Assembly (NCBI GenBank): GCA_021234155.1
Contig: JAJEKV010000160.1
Span: forward strand, 124,001 to 188,000
Length of the DNA stretch: 64,000 nt
Direction: 5' to 3'
Source: Isoetes taiwanensis
Taxonomy: Eukaryota > Streptophyta > Lycopodiopsida > Isoetales > Isoetaceae
Positions 48,441 through 58,862 of this stretch are shown here, piece by piece (the first letter of the stretch is position 1; each line of letters starts with the position of its first letter). A model generated the notes under the pieces. The model saw nothing but the letters and a program-made list of their open reading frames with translations. It searched no databases and was not told where the DNA came from. The position numbers and the translations under genes were made by a program.

Positions 48441-49642
48441 AAAAAAACTTCATTTGTAAAAATTCATCTATCATCAGAACTAAAGTGTAAATAAACTTGG
48501 CATGTAGAACTTGGCTGGAAACCTATGTATGTTTCTCTATTCATTCTTCAGCAAAACTAATTCCATAAGCAAAAAAACACAAAGTGAAGAGAAGCCTGTA
48601 CTTGCACCAAACAATACTACATTAGCATGAAAATGGTACGTAGCAGGGCTAAAGGTAATTGGCTTTGGCCCATCACCGGTCACCATTTGTATTTCTTTTG
48701 CCCATTAGTTAGAAGAAGCAAGAAAAATGGACTATAAAATGAATTTGCAGACCCAAACAGGATATTATCAAATGTATAAATCAAATGTACATAGTAAAGG
48801 ATATTATCAAATGTACAAATCAAATGAACAGAGTAAATCTATTAAACTTCTATTATTGTTAAAGCCTACTAGCATAGCCAGAAACTTGCCCATGATAAAC
48901 TCATATAGCCTCTGAATTTTAAGAGCAAAACTTATTGCATGTCTTCATATGTGTCTAGCATAAGAGCATCGTCCTTACTATAGTCCAAGCCCTTGCGCCT
49001 CATGCAAAGGGCGTTACAAGAATGTCATATGATCTAAATGAGCATCCATATAAACTTTATACTGCCCTTTGCCCGGGAAAAACCGCTTGTGGGCTGGCTA
49101 TTTGAATACCAATACCCGTGATATGGAAATCTTTGAATAGTTTTTCGCTCTATGTCAGCGCATTCATATCCATCCAAGCTTGCTATCTTAAACTATCAAT
49201 GAATCAAATTTTACCTTTGGAATGTATGAAGGAAATGTCTCCATCTCGCAGTCAAGTTTCCAACTGGCAAACTCCAGCAAAATCATGTGGCTTACAGTTC
49301 TGTAAGCTAGAGGCGGCTGTCCAACTCTTGACTTTCTACTTTTTACTTTTGCAAAATGTAATAAGAGAAAAGACAATATCCTATTTGCAAACTTTCGTAG
49401 CCAAAAATCCCTTTCTTTATAGACCATAAGGAATAAAGCAACGTATCTTCTATCTTGTAAGGTGCCACATTAAAAAGTTACAAATGGCATGCCATAAAGT
49501 GCAAAAGAAAGGAAGATAAAGAAAACACGAAGGTGGGCCTATAACATGCAAGACTTTTTTCAACAAATGTCAAACACTTTCAATTTAATTGGTATGTGTC
49601 CATAGATAAAAACCTTTTCTATTTGCAATGCTTTATTGAATA
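48441..49642. repeat. dispersed repeat R, copy 2, uninterrupted
   Basis: About 1.2 kb, the empty-site partner of copy 1. It ends at the same word (ctttattgaata) as copy 1. Inside, ggatattatcaaatgtataa with its following bases is duplicated once in tandem (48758-48835), which copy 1 lacks. Parts near ttagcatgaaaatgg and cattagttagaag are distantly similar to unit A/B (ttagcataagaatgg, gattagtaaaag), hinting at a shared older family. Confidence 0.75.
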
Positions 49643-49649
49643 ATGCCAT

Positions 49650-52380
49650 GAGGATGTGCACCAAGGAGGCCCAAATTCCCATTTCGTGTTCCACCGCATG
49701 CCATCTAGATTTGTTGCTTCCCATTAGCTAGGCGCTGGTAGCCCTCGATGATATCCCCTAGATGACCAGGCTGCCCCATCCGTGGAGGGACCGTGCCCTC
49801 GAGTGTGTCATCGTAGTCGCTGGTAAGTACCGGCACTCCATTGCTTCGAGGTGATGTTCCTCGTGGGCTGCACAACCTTGCCTACCATGTTGCTGGTGCT
49901 CGGTGAGGTATCCGCTTTTGTTCTTTGGAGGAAGGAGGATATTGTCTGATAGCTTGTGGGCGGAAGGGATCGCTGACTGCCGCAGTTCACGCTTGAGCCC
50001 CATACTCATCGTCGAACCATTTATTGCGGGGGAAGGTGGCGCTACCGAGGTTCCGCAGAGTGGCCCTTCCAAAGCATCTTTCAAAGCAATCACGGGCGTG
50101 AGTCGGGCCTGGAATAGGATTGTCGCTAAAGTGTGGGGAGTTGCAGAGTCCCGCGATCATGCTCAAGCATCCGGTATAGTCCCCGCATCTGCCGCTGTCC
50201 AGCGCAGCTTGGGCACGGGTGTTGAGGTGGATGCATCACCCGGAGCCCGCCAATGGCGTAACGGGCGGGGCCGTGGTCTCGAGTCCACTTCCTCGCCCCG
50301 AGTAAGCGAATCTAATGGAAAATGGGTAACCGTGTGCGCATCCTCGCTCACCAGCGTGTAATCCACCACATCGAGCCGCCTCTTGGTTCTCCCTGCCTGC
50401 TGCGCAAAAGAATTAAGATGTACCATTGTGCCAACTCATTACAAATAACTGTGTCAAGATAATACCCAAGAAGCAACAACCGCCGCCGAGGCGTGAAATA
50501 TGGCTGGCTGTCCTCGATTTCAAGCGCATCACAACTAACTGCGAAGATCGTCAGGGGCTCAAATTTCGACCGCTTCATTTTGTGCGCATTAAAGTCTCCA
50601 AGATAACCTTGCCCAACTGTTTAGGTTGTCGTATGTCACTACATAGATCGACATGGCTCTAATCTATCCACACCTCAATGAGTGTGATAAAAAGGTTTCC
50701 CAAGATGTAGAAAGCAGCATGTCACACGAAGAGGATGTCGCCATCAAGCATACCGCATGCTAATTCCACAACCAGCGATTGTACCTATCCGCTTTTGTGC
50801 AAAGAGACTGACCGGCCCCGTAGTTGCAACGTATAGTAGCAGTAATCCCCCATGCTCTTGCTTGCATGCACTCGCTGAACACCGAAAATGCAAGATAGCT
50901 CGGGAGGTTCTAGATTCTATGCCCTCATGTTCCCATGTTTCATGAGAAAATGAGATCCATATCCGGGCAATAGAGTTGAGACTCTCCTTTCATTAAGGGA
51001 TGCCCGACAGCCCAAGATACTATTCTATGGCACACCCATTGTTGGCATTGATGTAGACGCACAATGATCCGGCTCCAGCCTGGGTGGGGAGCAATGCGAC
51101 GGGAGTAGCGGGGCCAGGGAGCAATGGAGCAAAGGGGAGGCAGGAGGTGCGAGGGGTACCGGTGGCGTGAGTAGAAGTGGCACTGCGGTAGCTCCCGAAG
51201 GTAGCAATGGGGCCTCCGACGTCAGAGTGTACTGATGCATCGACGGACTCCGCCAGCGCCGGCCCAAACGTGCTTGCCCGCCGGGCCCCGCACGCCTCCT
51301 CGAGGCGTATCGCCCCGACTTGAGCCGCTTGTTGCCGACCTCAAGCACGGAGAAGATCTTGGTCGACATACGGTAGTCCTTCAATTGCCTATACTTTAAC
51401 GCAAAATTGCCTCACGACTGCATGTCTCGCAACCATGAAGGTGACAAATCGCGGGCGATCTGCGCTGAACCCCAGCGGTTTGCTCGACAATGTGGACCGT
51501 GGTCCTAAATGTCATGCGAGATAGGATTCGATCTCGATGCGCCAGAGATACTTCCGCCTCCGGAGTCCACATACCACCACATTATGATGTCGCCGGCCCC
51601 GTTTTGCCGCCACCGAGTCGCTGGCACATTGGCCCAACAGGATGCTTGTTGTCCTGAGTGTGTGGGGCTATTCACAAAGAAGGGGCGGCATGGTGTTCGG
51701 GAGATGGGAGCAGTGTGTTGTGGCGTCCGCTCGGGTTGGCGACTTCTGTGGGTCATGGGCATGTGGACTTGTCCTGCCCCATACCGCGTCATGTTCGGAG
51801 TCGAGTCTAGCTCCCATTGAAATTTCTGCTGCTTGGCCAACCTATCTGCAGTAATCGCCGCAATTGTTCATGGGATCTCGGCATGGAGGCCCCCGCTTGT
51901 CAAGCAACGGTTTCTAGCTCCCGAGTCTTCTCGATTCAGGTCTCAGCCACTGTAGGGTTCTAGCTCTTCCCGCTAGCTCGGGCGGCTCGGGTGTTTCGAT
52001 ATGGTGGTAGACCCTCAAATTTCTAATCCTGAGGTGGGAGATGGTTACCATTATCCTCGTCAAAGACACCGCCTGCCCTGTGGCTATGGTCTCTATGGTG
52101 GTGAGGAGGGAGTCCACGCGAGTCGCAGTCAAGACCTCGCTTCCTGCTCTCAAAGCAAGCTGCCTGCCTTCTAACTCACAGATGCGGGTCTCCATCTTCC
52201 CGCAACTGCTGCCTCCGCCGCCAATCAGCTTTTGAGAACGTGTGATTTGAAGATTGGATCTCTCTCGCTAGTCCTCAACCGGCCCGTTGCTCTCACCTGT
52301 TCCTCCATTTGCTCTCCTCATGGTCTTCGCCCGCCTCGTGCTTGCATCATTGGCCTGAGTAGCCTCATCCATCTCTGGCC
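49650..52380 (-). mobile_element. LINE 5' half: ORF1 and endonuclease, decayed
   Basis: Clearly more GC-rich than its flanks. On the minus strand an ATG at 52372 starts MDEATQANDASTRRAK, with one in-frame TAG and then a Leu/Glu-rich stretch METRICELEGRQLALR (52195 onward), which looks like an ORF1 or gag coiled coil. Further on, GDFNAH (50599-50582) is the signature of the apurinic-type endonuclease of LINEs. LDVVDYTLVSEDAHTVTHF (about 50380-50320) matches its C-terminal part, where SDH would follow but a frame change occurs. RT should follow but the sequence ends against repeat R at 49642. The family may be that of the RT fragment at 45065-46715; this is inference. Confidence 0.65.
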
Positions 52381-52689
52381 GAGCTCATAAATTGGGCCTC
52401 GCCCGGCTCTTCCCCATGGAAGATGTTTCTTCCTTGTCCTTGTTATCCGGTCGGGGCTTTTATATGTCCCTCCCCTAGTTCTCCCAGCGGCTGGGGCGAA
52501 TGGGTTAGCTGGGTATGTCCTCCAAGTGGGGGTCCGGGCAAGGCTGTATACGCCATGGGGTTGTATTAAAGAGCTAAAGGGCTATTAAGAATTAAGAAAT
52601 GGCTAGTAACAGCAACGATGCCCGCCTCGCGGGTTGGCAAGGAAAGGGGGGAGGTCTCGATTTCGCTTCCACCGGAATTTTGGGATGGG

Positions 52690-52950
52690 TTCGGCCAGGA
52701 GAGAAAAGTGAACAAGGCCCAAAGAGACACTAATGTAGCTAGATTTGGCTAGAGAGAGAAAGTGGTCAAGGGTCAGAGAGACACTAATTAAGGTAGCTAG
52801 AAAGTGCGGTCGAGGGCTAAAGAGACCATAATGTGGCTAGCAAATTGGTAGGTGGCTAGAGAGAGAAGGTGGAGAAGGAGGTAGAGAGAGAAGGTGGAGA
52901 AGGAGGGGTAGAGAGAAGGTGGGATCAGGCGCTAGAGAGAGAAAGTGGAA
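52690..52950. repeat. purine-rich minisatellite
   Basis: Imperfect units of about 55-60 bases built on agagagacactaatgtagct and tagagagagaaagtgg are followed by a shorter unit gagagaaggtggagaagg repeated three to four times (52855-52925). The whole stretch is rich in G and A. No coding sense. Confidence 0.7.
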
Positions 52951-54635
52951 CTTCAAGCAATGTACCTACTATAAGTTGCACCAAGTAATACAATTACAAA
53001 ATCCACAACCACAAATTCACAAATGCATCAATTTCTATGGTGTCTTATCCCAATGCTCCTGGCATTCTACTCTACAAACATGGCGTTGTTCTAAGTCCCT
53101 CAAGCCATTGGGCATAGCATACCACTTTTTATGACATGGCAATGTCAACATTCACTATATGAAATTGATACAATGGCAGAATACGCAAACCAAAGCCCAG
53201 ATAATCAAAGTTCGCTTTGAGGTTCTTCTTCTTCCTCTTTGAAGGACATATATTAACAACTCAAAAAAGTTACAAAGAAGTATTACATGAGACGGAGATA
53301 AGATCCCCAAATCTCATTTTTATCATCATCAGACAATGTGAACACCATATACTAATGATGATGGGCATATCTTGTTATCATAACACTCCACAGGCAGGTT
53401 CTCTGTGTTGGTGGATTCCTCTAGATAATCATATGCCTCAGCATCAGACATCCATTGACTCAAATGGGCTGGATACGGCTGCATTCTCACGCTTGGTGCT
53501 TGGTATGAGGCAAGATTAATTTGTTGACTTGGGATGCTTTTCACTCAAGTTTATGCTATCTCATGGGACAGAGCTCAGGAAGCCTGCATTCTCGTGACGC
53601 CCTTCACAATCATTGATATGCCTATTTGACTGGTCCCTAATTGTTAATGCACGCCCAGGCATTCATTATACCAAAGTCGGGTTGATGTTGACATTGTCCC
53701 CCTCGACTCGCTAAGGCATCTGTGATCTCCTCCTCGAAGCGAGTGTGGTCCCTGGGTCTGGAATAAATTGCCGTGATCCCAAAGTTTCTAATGCTATGGT
53801 GGCAACTCCTTCACAGACTGGGGTTAATAGCTGTTCATAAGTTTTTATCCCTCAAAGATTTCAACTCGGCCCACTGTGTTTTAAGTTAGAGTATCGAAAG
53901 TAATCAGCTTTTTTCTTTATGTGATCAAGTTCAACCAAATTTTGGTCATGGCTACTATCTCTCTTTCATGTGGTCTTAATTTAGCCACAGGTGCTTCATG
54001 CATTTTATCCTTCCACTTGGAATACCTTGAAGCAACAGCTATCCACTTAGCTTCTCAGTCGGGTTGTTGTGGTCTATTTGGAAAAGAAGGCTAATGTGTA
54101 TCTTCAAAGGCTTATCAATTAGTATTTCCACTCAACTTCTTCACGAGGCTAAGACAGATTGGTGAAGAGCAACATGTTCTACTTTGCTCCCCGAAAACGC
54201 TTTGATTTTTGAGGAATATTTGGGCATTTTATCTTATGCAAAGACAGTGGTCGTGACTCAATGAATTATCTTTATTCACGAGATTTTATTCCTTGCCTTT
54301 GCATCTATGTGTGTATTTCTTCCGAATATTGAATAGCTTGTCGTCCTTCAAAAAAAAAAAAAATCATATGACATTATGGGCAAGTATCAAATTCAACAAA
54401 TGATAAGCATCATGTATGTTCCCACATCTACAATACATAAACATTATATCCAACTAAACATGTTATAACATAAGCAACCATTCTAAGATTGTAAATGGAA
54501 TGCTCTATTCTTGGAGTTTAAAAAGAGAGCATGTTAATGCCATTATCAAACTCACCTTTGGCTACTAAGTTGCACTATGCTTATGCTTACACATATCGGC
54601 TGTTGTAGTGTATTTAACAATGGTAAGGGCAAATG
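52951..54635. other. intergenic, no gene recognised
   Basis: Short open frames only. The plus strand near 53216-53245 has a ttcttcttcctcttt run and an A13 run occurs near 54349. No conserved motif was found in either strand. Confidence 0.35.
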
Positions 54636-54800
54636 CAAAATAGAATAGAATAGAATAGAATAGAGTATAATGTCTTTTATTGTTCACAGAATGCTTATAA
54701 ATTATCAAAAGCCCCTATATTTAAACTATAGTACTTGATATAAAATGCTACTAAATTATCAAAAACCCCAATATTTAAACTATAGTGCCCTATTTAATTT
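54636..54800 (-). mobile_element. LINE 3' end with (CTATT)n tail and tandem 50-mer
   Basis: On the plus strand atagaatagaatagaatag is followed by agtataatgtcttttattg, as in other LINE tails here. At 54711-54790 a block of about 60 bases is repeated (aaattatcaaaagcccc then aaattatcaaaaacccc; tatttaaactatagt in both). Only 3' UTR is recognisable. Confidence 0.5.
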
Positions 54801-54939
54801 CCGAAATAAATGTACAGAAAGCATCTTTTAAGACAACCTTCAGCCATCACATATGATATGAGCAATTATTAGAAAATAAATAAATTTGAGTAAATTAGAA
54901 ACAAGGGTGAGTATGTTTCGATTTGAATTTTTAGTCCAG

Positions 54940-55900
54940 TTCTTTATATTGTATTGTATTGTATTGTATTGTATTGTATTGTATTGTATTGTATTGTATT
55001 GTATATTTTAATGTCAATAACGAATTTAGGTCCCATGGGATTGGAGTATTGCTATGGAGCGCTGATATCAACACTCCAAATTTTACTGCATATTTATAAA
55101 TAAACGGTTTAGTCACATAGTCTGGCAAAAGTGGTGAAAAAAGACCCAAACTTTTAACCTGGGAAACAACCACTTCCCCTTTCCCTATATACCCGCATTG
55201 TGAACTTATGGAGCCGGCTCCGAGCCTTCCCCATCGGCAGTATTTTGCTATCTGGCGTGATGTTGTATCCGTTTCCATAAATTCTTCCACGACCGCTTTT
55301 GTTTCGATGATATATTCCATAGGTTCATATCTCTTGTAGCCTTCCCCACATAGAATTACAAGTTTACTTTCTTCCTTTTTCACCTTATCTCCTCATATGT
55401 CGAGCACCTATTATGTGCATTTCATCTTTGACTTCCCACAATTCACATAGTGCACACAATCCTTCTTCCTTTTACATCACGAAGCATTGCCATCTACCTT
55501 GCTTGATTAGGTTTTCCCCATCGAGGTGCTACTTTCCTATACTTCTATTCCATACAGTAGAGCCGGTGTGACTGTCATATTGCCCAATCTATTATATTTT
55601 GTTGCGGGGATATTGATTGCATTCCATAATAGCATCCAATTGCCACTTGCCATCTTTTCTCCAATCCCTATTTCCATGTAGTGAGGGCATATCGGCTAAC
55701 TCTGTTCACAAATTTTCACTATGTTTTTGTTTCTTTTTTCTTGTTTGATGTTTGTGGTTTCTTATTCTGATGCCTTCAGATCTAAAAGCATCAGTTGTAC
55801 GACGATGTTTGCCACAGACAACACTATCTTTCCTTCTGCCATGCTCTAGCAAAACCTAGAAACCCTAAAGAAAAAAAGGCCCTTCAGTTGCTTCTTCGCT
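54940..55900 (-). mobile_element. LINE 3' part with (CAATA)n tail and CCHC-type end
   Basis: The minus strand gives NMTVTPALLYGIEV (about 55600-55555), typical of the region after the RT domain. EEGLCALCELWEVKDEMHII (about 55475-55420) and, after a one-base shift, CSTYEEIR follow; C-x2-C...H...C is the zinc-like motif at the end of many LINE ORF2 proteins. RQIAKYC then leads to the end. A frame from 55383 runs open into the tail, which on the plus strand is about ten tattg units (54948-55003). The repeat-encoded QYNTI residues are an artefact of the tail. Upstream RT was not found. Confidence 0.65.
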
Positions 55901-57520
55901 ACCCCTCATTCCTAGCATAAAAAACTTTGTTTCTAGCATGCTACAACAAATTCGATCCATGCTCCATGCTTTACAAACTCACGAAACTCCACTCGCCCTC
56001 ATCTTCTGTTGTTCATGCAAGCCTGTTACCGTGGCTCTCAACTTTGAATTTAGGCTCTCATCTCTGGACAGTCCAATCTTAGGGGAAGCACATTACTACC
56101 TCATCTTTGAATGCCATCTGCAAAAACTGCTACCATGCTTCTTCCAAACGGCGAAACCCTAAAATATTTTGCTTTCCTCTGCTTCTGTTGAGCTCGAATC
56201 TACACCCTGTTTGATAATGTCCCCTTTATTTCTACCATACTATAAAAACTCAAACTTGCATAATACTCACACTTGCATTACTAGTTTTTAAAAACACTCA
56301 CAAATTGTTCCGTTTTATATATACAGATAACAATGAGAAGAATAGCATGAAACTGACGAGGCCCAAGCTCATCATCACAGACAGGAGTGGTACAAGTACA
56401 AGGCATCACATATGAGACCAATAACCCTGCACAGGAAAATGCCGCATCAGCTGAAGAAGCCAAAATCGACCATCGTGTCGAGGTATTTTGCAATGCATTA
56501 CATTTAAATAAGTCCATGCCACGTCAAGAGCCAAGACTATCTGCCTATATCAGAGATTGTAGTCCTATTAAAGAATCTAATGTTGTCAGATAGAGAGGAA
56601 AAGGAAAGCAACATGTTGTTGAAGATGATGATATGGATTTAATTAGCATTTATACATCAAGCCCAAGTGACACAGATAATTCTGAAAATAATCAAACAAA
56701 ATGAAAAAGAAGGAAGAATCAAGGGAAGAAGAAGCAGCAATGTTAACCAAATGCGCAATTGGTAGAGATGTATCCATAACAATAGGCAATGGGGGTATAG
56801 ATGTCGATCCAAATTTGATGGATTATGTGCTTGAATTCTTGATTGAACATTGTCATGCAGTGCAACAGAGCATGGATCAAACTAGATCATCTCCACTTCC
56901 AAGCCACAACCAGACTCAAAACAATAGGAGTCTGAGGTGTTGCAGCATTACTCAAAGCAACGATGAGATGGAACACCACAAAGCCAACTGGAACAAAAAT
57001 AATGTGCAGGATGCTAAAGGACACTAGGTTGCATTGCTTTGAAGGTATGCTAGCCTATTGCATGAAGAATTAAATTAGAAAGCCCCACTTCAGTGTGTGT
57101 ATGCACAATATATCATTAGTAGAATGATGAGAGGCAAAGAAAAATATGCGCTTTAGAGAGCAGGTAAAATCAAAGATGAGGTTTGTCTAGATTCCAAAAA
57201 CATACTTTTAAACGTCTGTCATTTTGCCACTTATCGCATGTCCAATCGTTGCAAGCCACAATTGACACACACTCCAAGAAGCTCAAGGTCACATTGCTAA
57301 GTCGTACCATTGTTCTTCACTTGCCCCTCATAAGAGGCGATTGATTTTGGAAGAGTATTTGGATGCGTGCTCTTATGCTTAGGCAAGTTGCTTCACTCAG
57401 GTGATCTCTCCTTATCCGCTGAGATTTTATTCTGTCTTTACACTTATATTTGTATTTCAATCTTTGATTAAATAAATTCTGGCGCCTATGATTTTGAAAT
57501 ATAAAATACGAGTTCGCCTA
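55901..57520 (+). other. unassigned, with decayed coding sequence at 56387-57027
   Basis: Plus-strand frames share a hydrophilic, Asp/Glu/Ser-rich character. One at 56387-56593 continues after one TAG to about 56700 with HVVEDDDMDLISIYTSSPSD. A second (56701-57027) includes VSITIGNGGIDVDPNLMDYV and LEFLIEHCHAVQQ. This looks like a broken gene for an acidic protein or a transposon ORF, but I do not recognise the family. No splice sites joining the frames were found. Confidence 0.3.
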
Positions 57521-57852
57521 AGGGGAAAAAGGACATGAGAAAACGGGAGGGGGTAGGAAATGGTGAGAGAAAAGAAGCAAAAAGCCATGGGGAAAGGAAA
57601 AAGCAAAAGAAAAAGAAAGGGGAAAAGGAAAAAGGAACTGTGTAAAAGCACGGTGAAAAAGGAGGAAGGAGAGGGCGGCACCTAAAAAGGGATAGATGCA
57701 ATAGGCGAAGAAAGGGAAAATGGAAGCTAAGAAAAGCATGAGAAGGGGAAGAGGAAAAGATGAGGAAAAGGGAAAATGGAAGGGAAAAGGGAAACGAAAA
57801 GGTAAAGGAAAAAGAAAATGCCAAGAGAAAATGGAAAGGGAAAAATAGAATA
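57521..57852. repeat. polypurine tract 1, ends in a LINE tail
   Basis: About 330 bases almost entirely A and G on the plus strand (words ggaaaagg, aaagggga). Codon-like frames on the minus strand, rich in Phe, Ser and Pro, are compositional artefacts. It runs directly into atagaatagaatag at 57845. Confidence 0.85.
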
Positions 57853-58100
57853 GAATAGAATAGTTTTTTATTCACTCTGAGACCAATAGGTCATGGGACC
57901 TATACAATGGGCTAGTACAATCATTACTACTAGGGATGAAAACTCGTGTTTTCAAGGGAAAACCTTTGCAAGAATGATGATACTAGACAAACAGAGATAA
58001 TGACTAATGAGGGCTCAAGAATTGCAGACGCTTATCTAGAACCTCAAGTATGTATAATGCCAAGTCATGCAGTAATGCATGGTGCCTCGAAGTTGTGGAA
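57845..58100 (-). mobile_element. LINE 3' end with (CTATT)n tail
   Basis: The plus strand shows tagaatagaatagaatag, ttttttattcactctgagac, caataggtcatgggacctat and gggaaaacctttgcaagaat. The last two words resemble cctataggaccc and gggaaaaccttagcaagaat at the LINE end near 45065-45230. Coding sequence upstream is not recognisable. Confidence 0.6.
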
Positions 58101-58384
58101 GCATGGAATGGAATGCTAAGGTCAAAATGATTCAACTATCTCAAAAGCGTGGCAACTCAAGAGCATGGCTTTCATCTTCAATAACTGTGAATCGCAAATG
58201 TGCACATAGTCTCGCTTCTCGCTGGCACCATGCCTTCCATCTACCTTTCTTAACCAGAGACCGTGGGACCCCGTGCAAATTGGTGCAATAGCTACAAGCT
58301 TGTTCCGACAATGAAGCAAGCAATGTTTGGGGCCCCGTGCCAAGGTGGGATTTATGTGTGCATGATAATGACCGGGCCACTTGG

Positions 58385-58862
58385 GCCACAAAGTAAAAGA
58401 AAAGGAAAAGAAAGGAAAAGGAAAAGGAGGGAGGGTGAAAGGAAAAGGGCAGCAAAGGAGGGAGAGAGGGTGAAAGGTAAAATTGAGGTACCGCACGAGA
58501 AAAGGGGAAGAAGGAAACGGAAAAAGGAAGGGGAAAGGGCAAGGATGAGAAAGGATGGGAAAATGGAAGATGAAAAAGGTGGAGAGAGGGAGGAAAAGGA
58601 AGACCTAAAAGGAAAAGGGGAATGTGAAAAAGGACGGGAAGAAGGGAAGGAAAAAGGGTATGTCAAAAATGAAAAGAAAAGGGAGGGAAAAGGTGAAAGG
58701 GAACTTGGGAAAAAGGGTAATTTATGAAAAGGGAAAAGAGGGAAAGAGGAAAAAGGGGAGAATGGAGTAGGGAAAGGGTGAGGAAATGAGAAAAGGAAAG
58801 CACAAAAAAGAGAAATGGAAAAAAGGGAAAGAGAAAACAGAAGTCACAAGACGGAGGGTTGT
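58385..58862. repeat. polypurine tract 2
   Basis: About 480 bases of A/G on the plus strand, beginning just after cttgggccacaaag and ending before tcacaagacgg. A 154-codon plus-strand frame of Lys, Glu, Arg and Gly only reflects composition. Few interruptions by C or T. Confidence 0.85.

Noticed and set aside
44128-49642. R copies as LTRs of one element
   Set aside because: Ends are not TG...CA, no primer site or polypurine tract was found, and the interior has no coding sequence.
49903-50361. 152-codon plus-strand frame
   Set aside because: It is antisense to the LINE endonuclease region, whose motif reads on the minus strand.
54931-55003. Repeated QYNTI peptide at the end of a minus-strand frame
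   Set aside because: It is encoded by the five-base LINE tail, not by a selected protein repeat.
57486-57875. 129-codon minus-strand frame rich in Phe, Ser and Pro
   Set aside because: It is the complement of polypurine tract 1; it looks like a membrane protein only because of its composition.
58263-58727. 154-codon plus-strand frame rich in Lys, Glu, Arg and Gly
   Set aside because: It lies in a polypurine tract; A/G-only sequence lacks T and so cannot form stop codons with T in first position. No motif or start context supports a gene.
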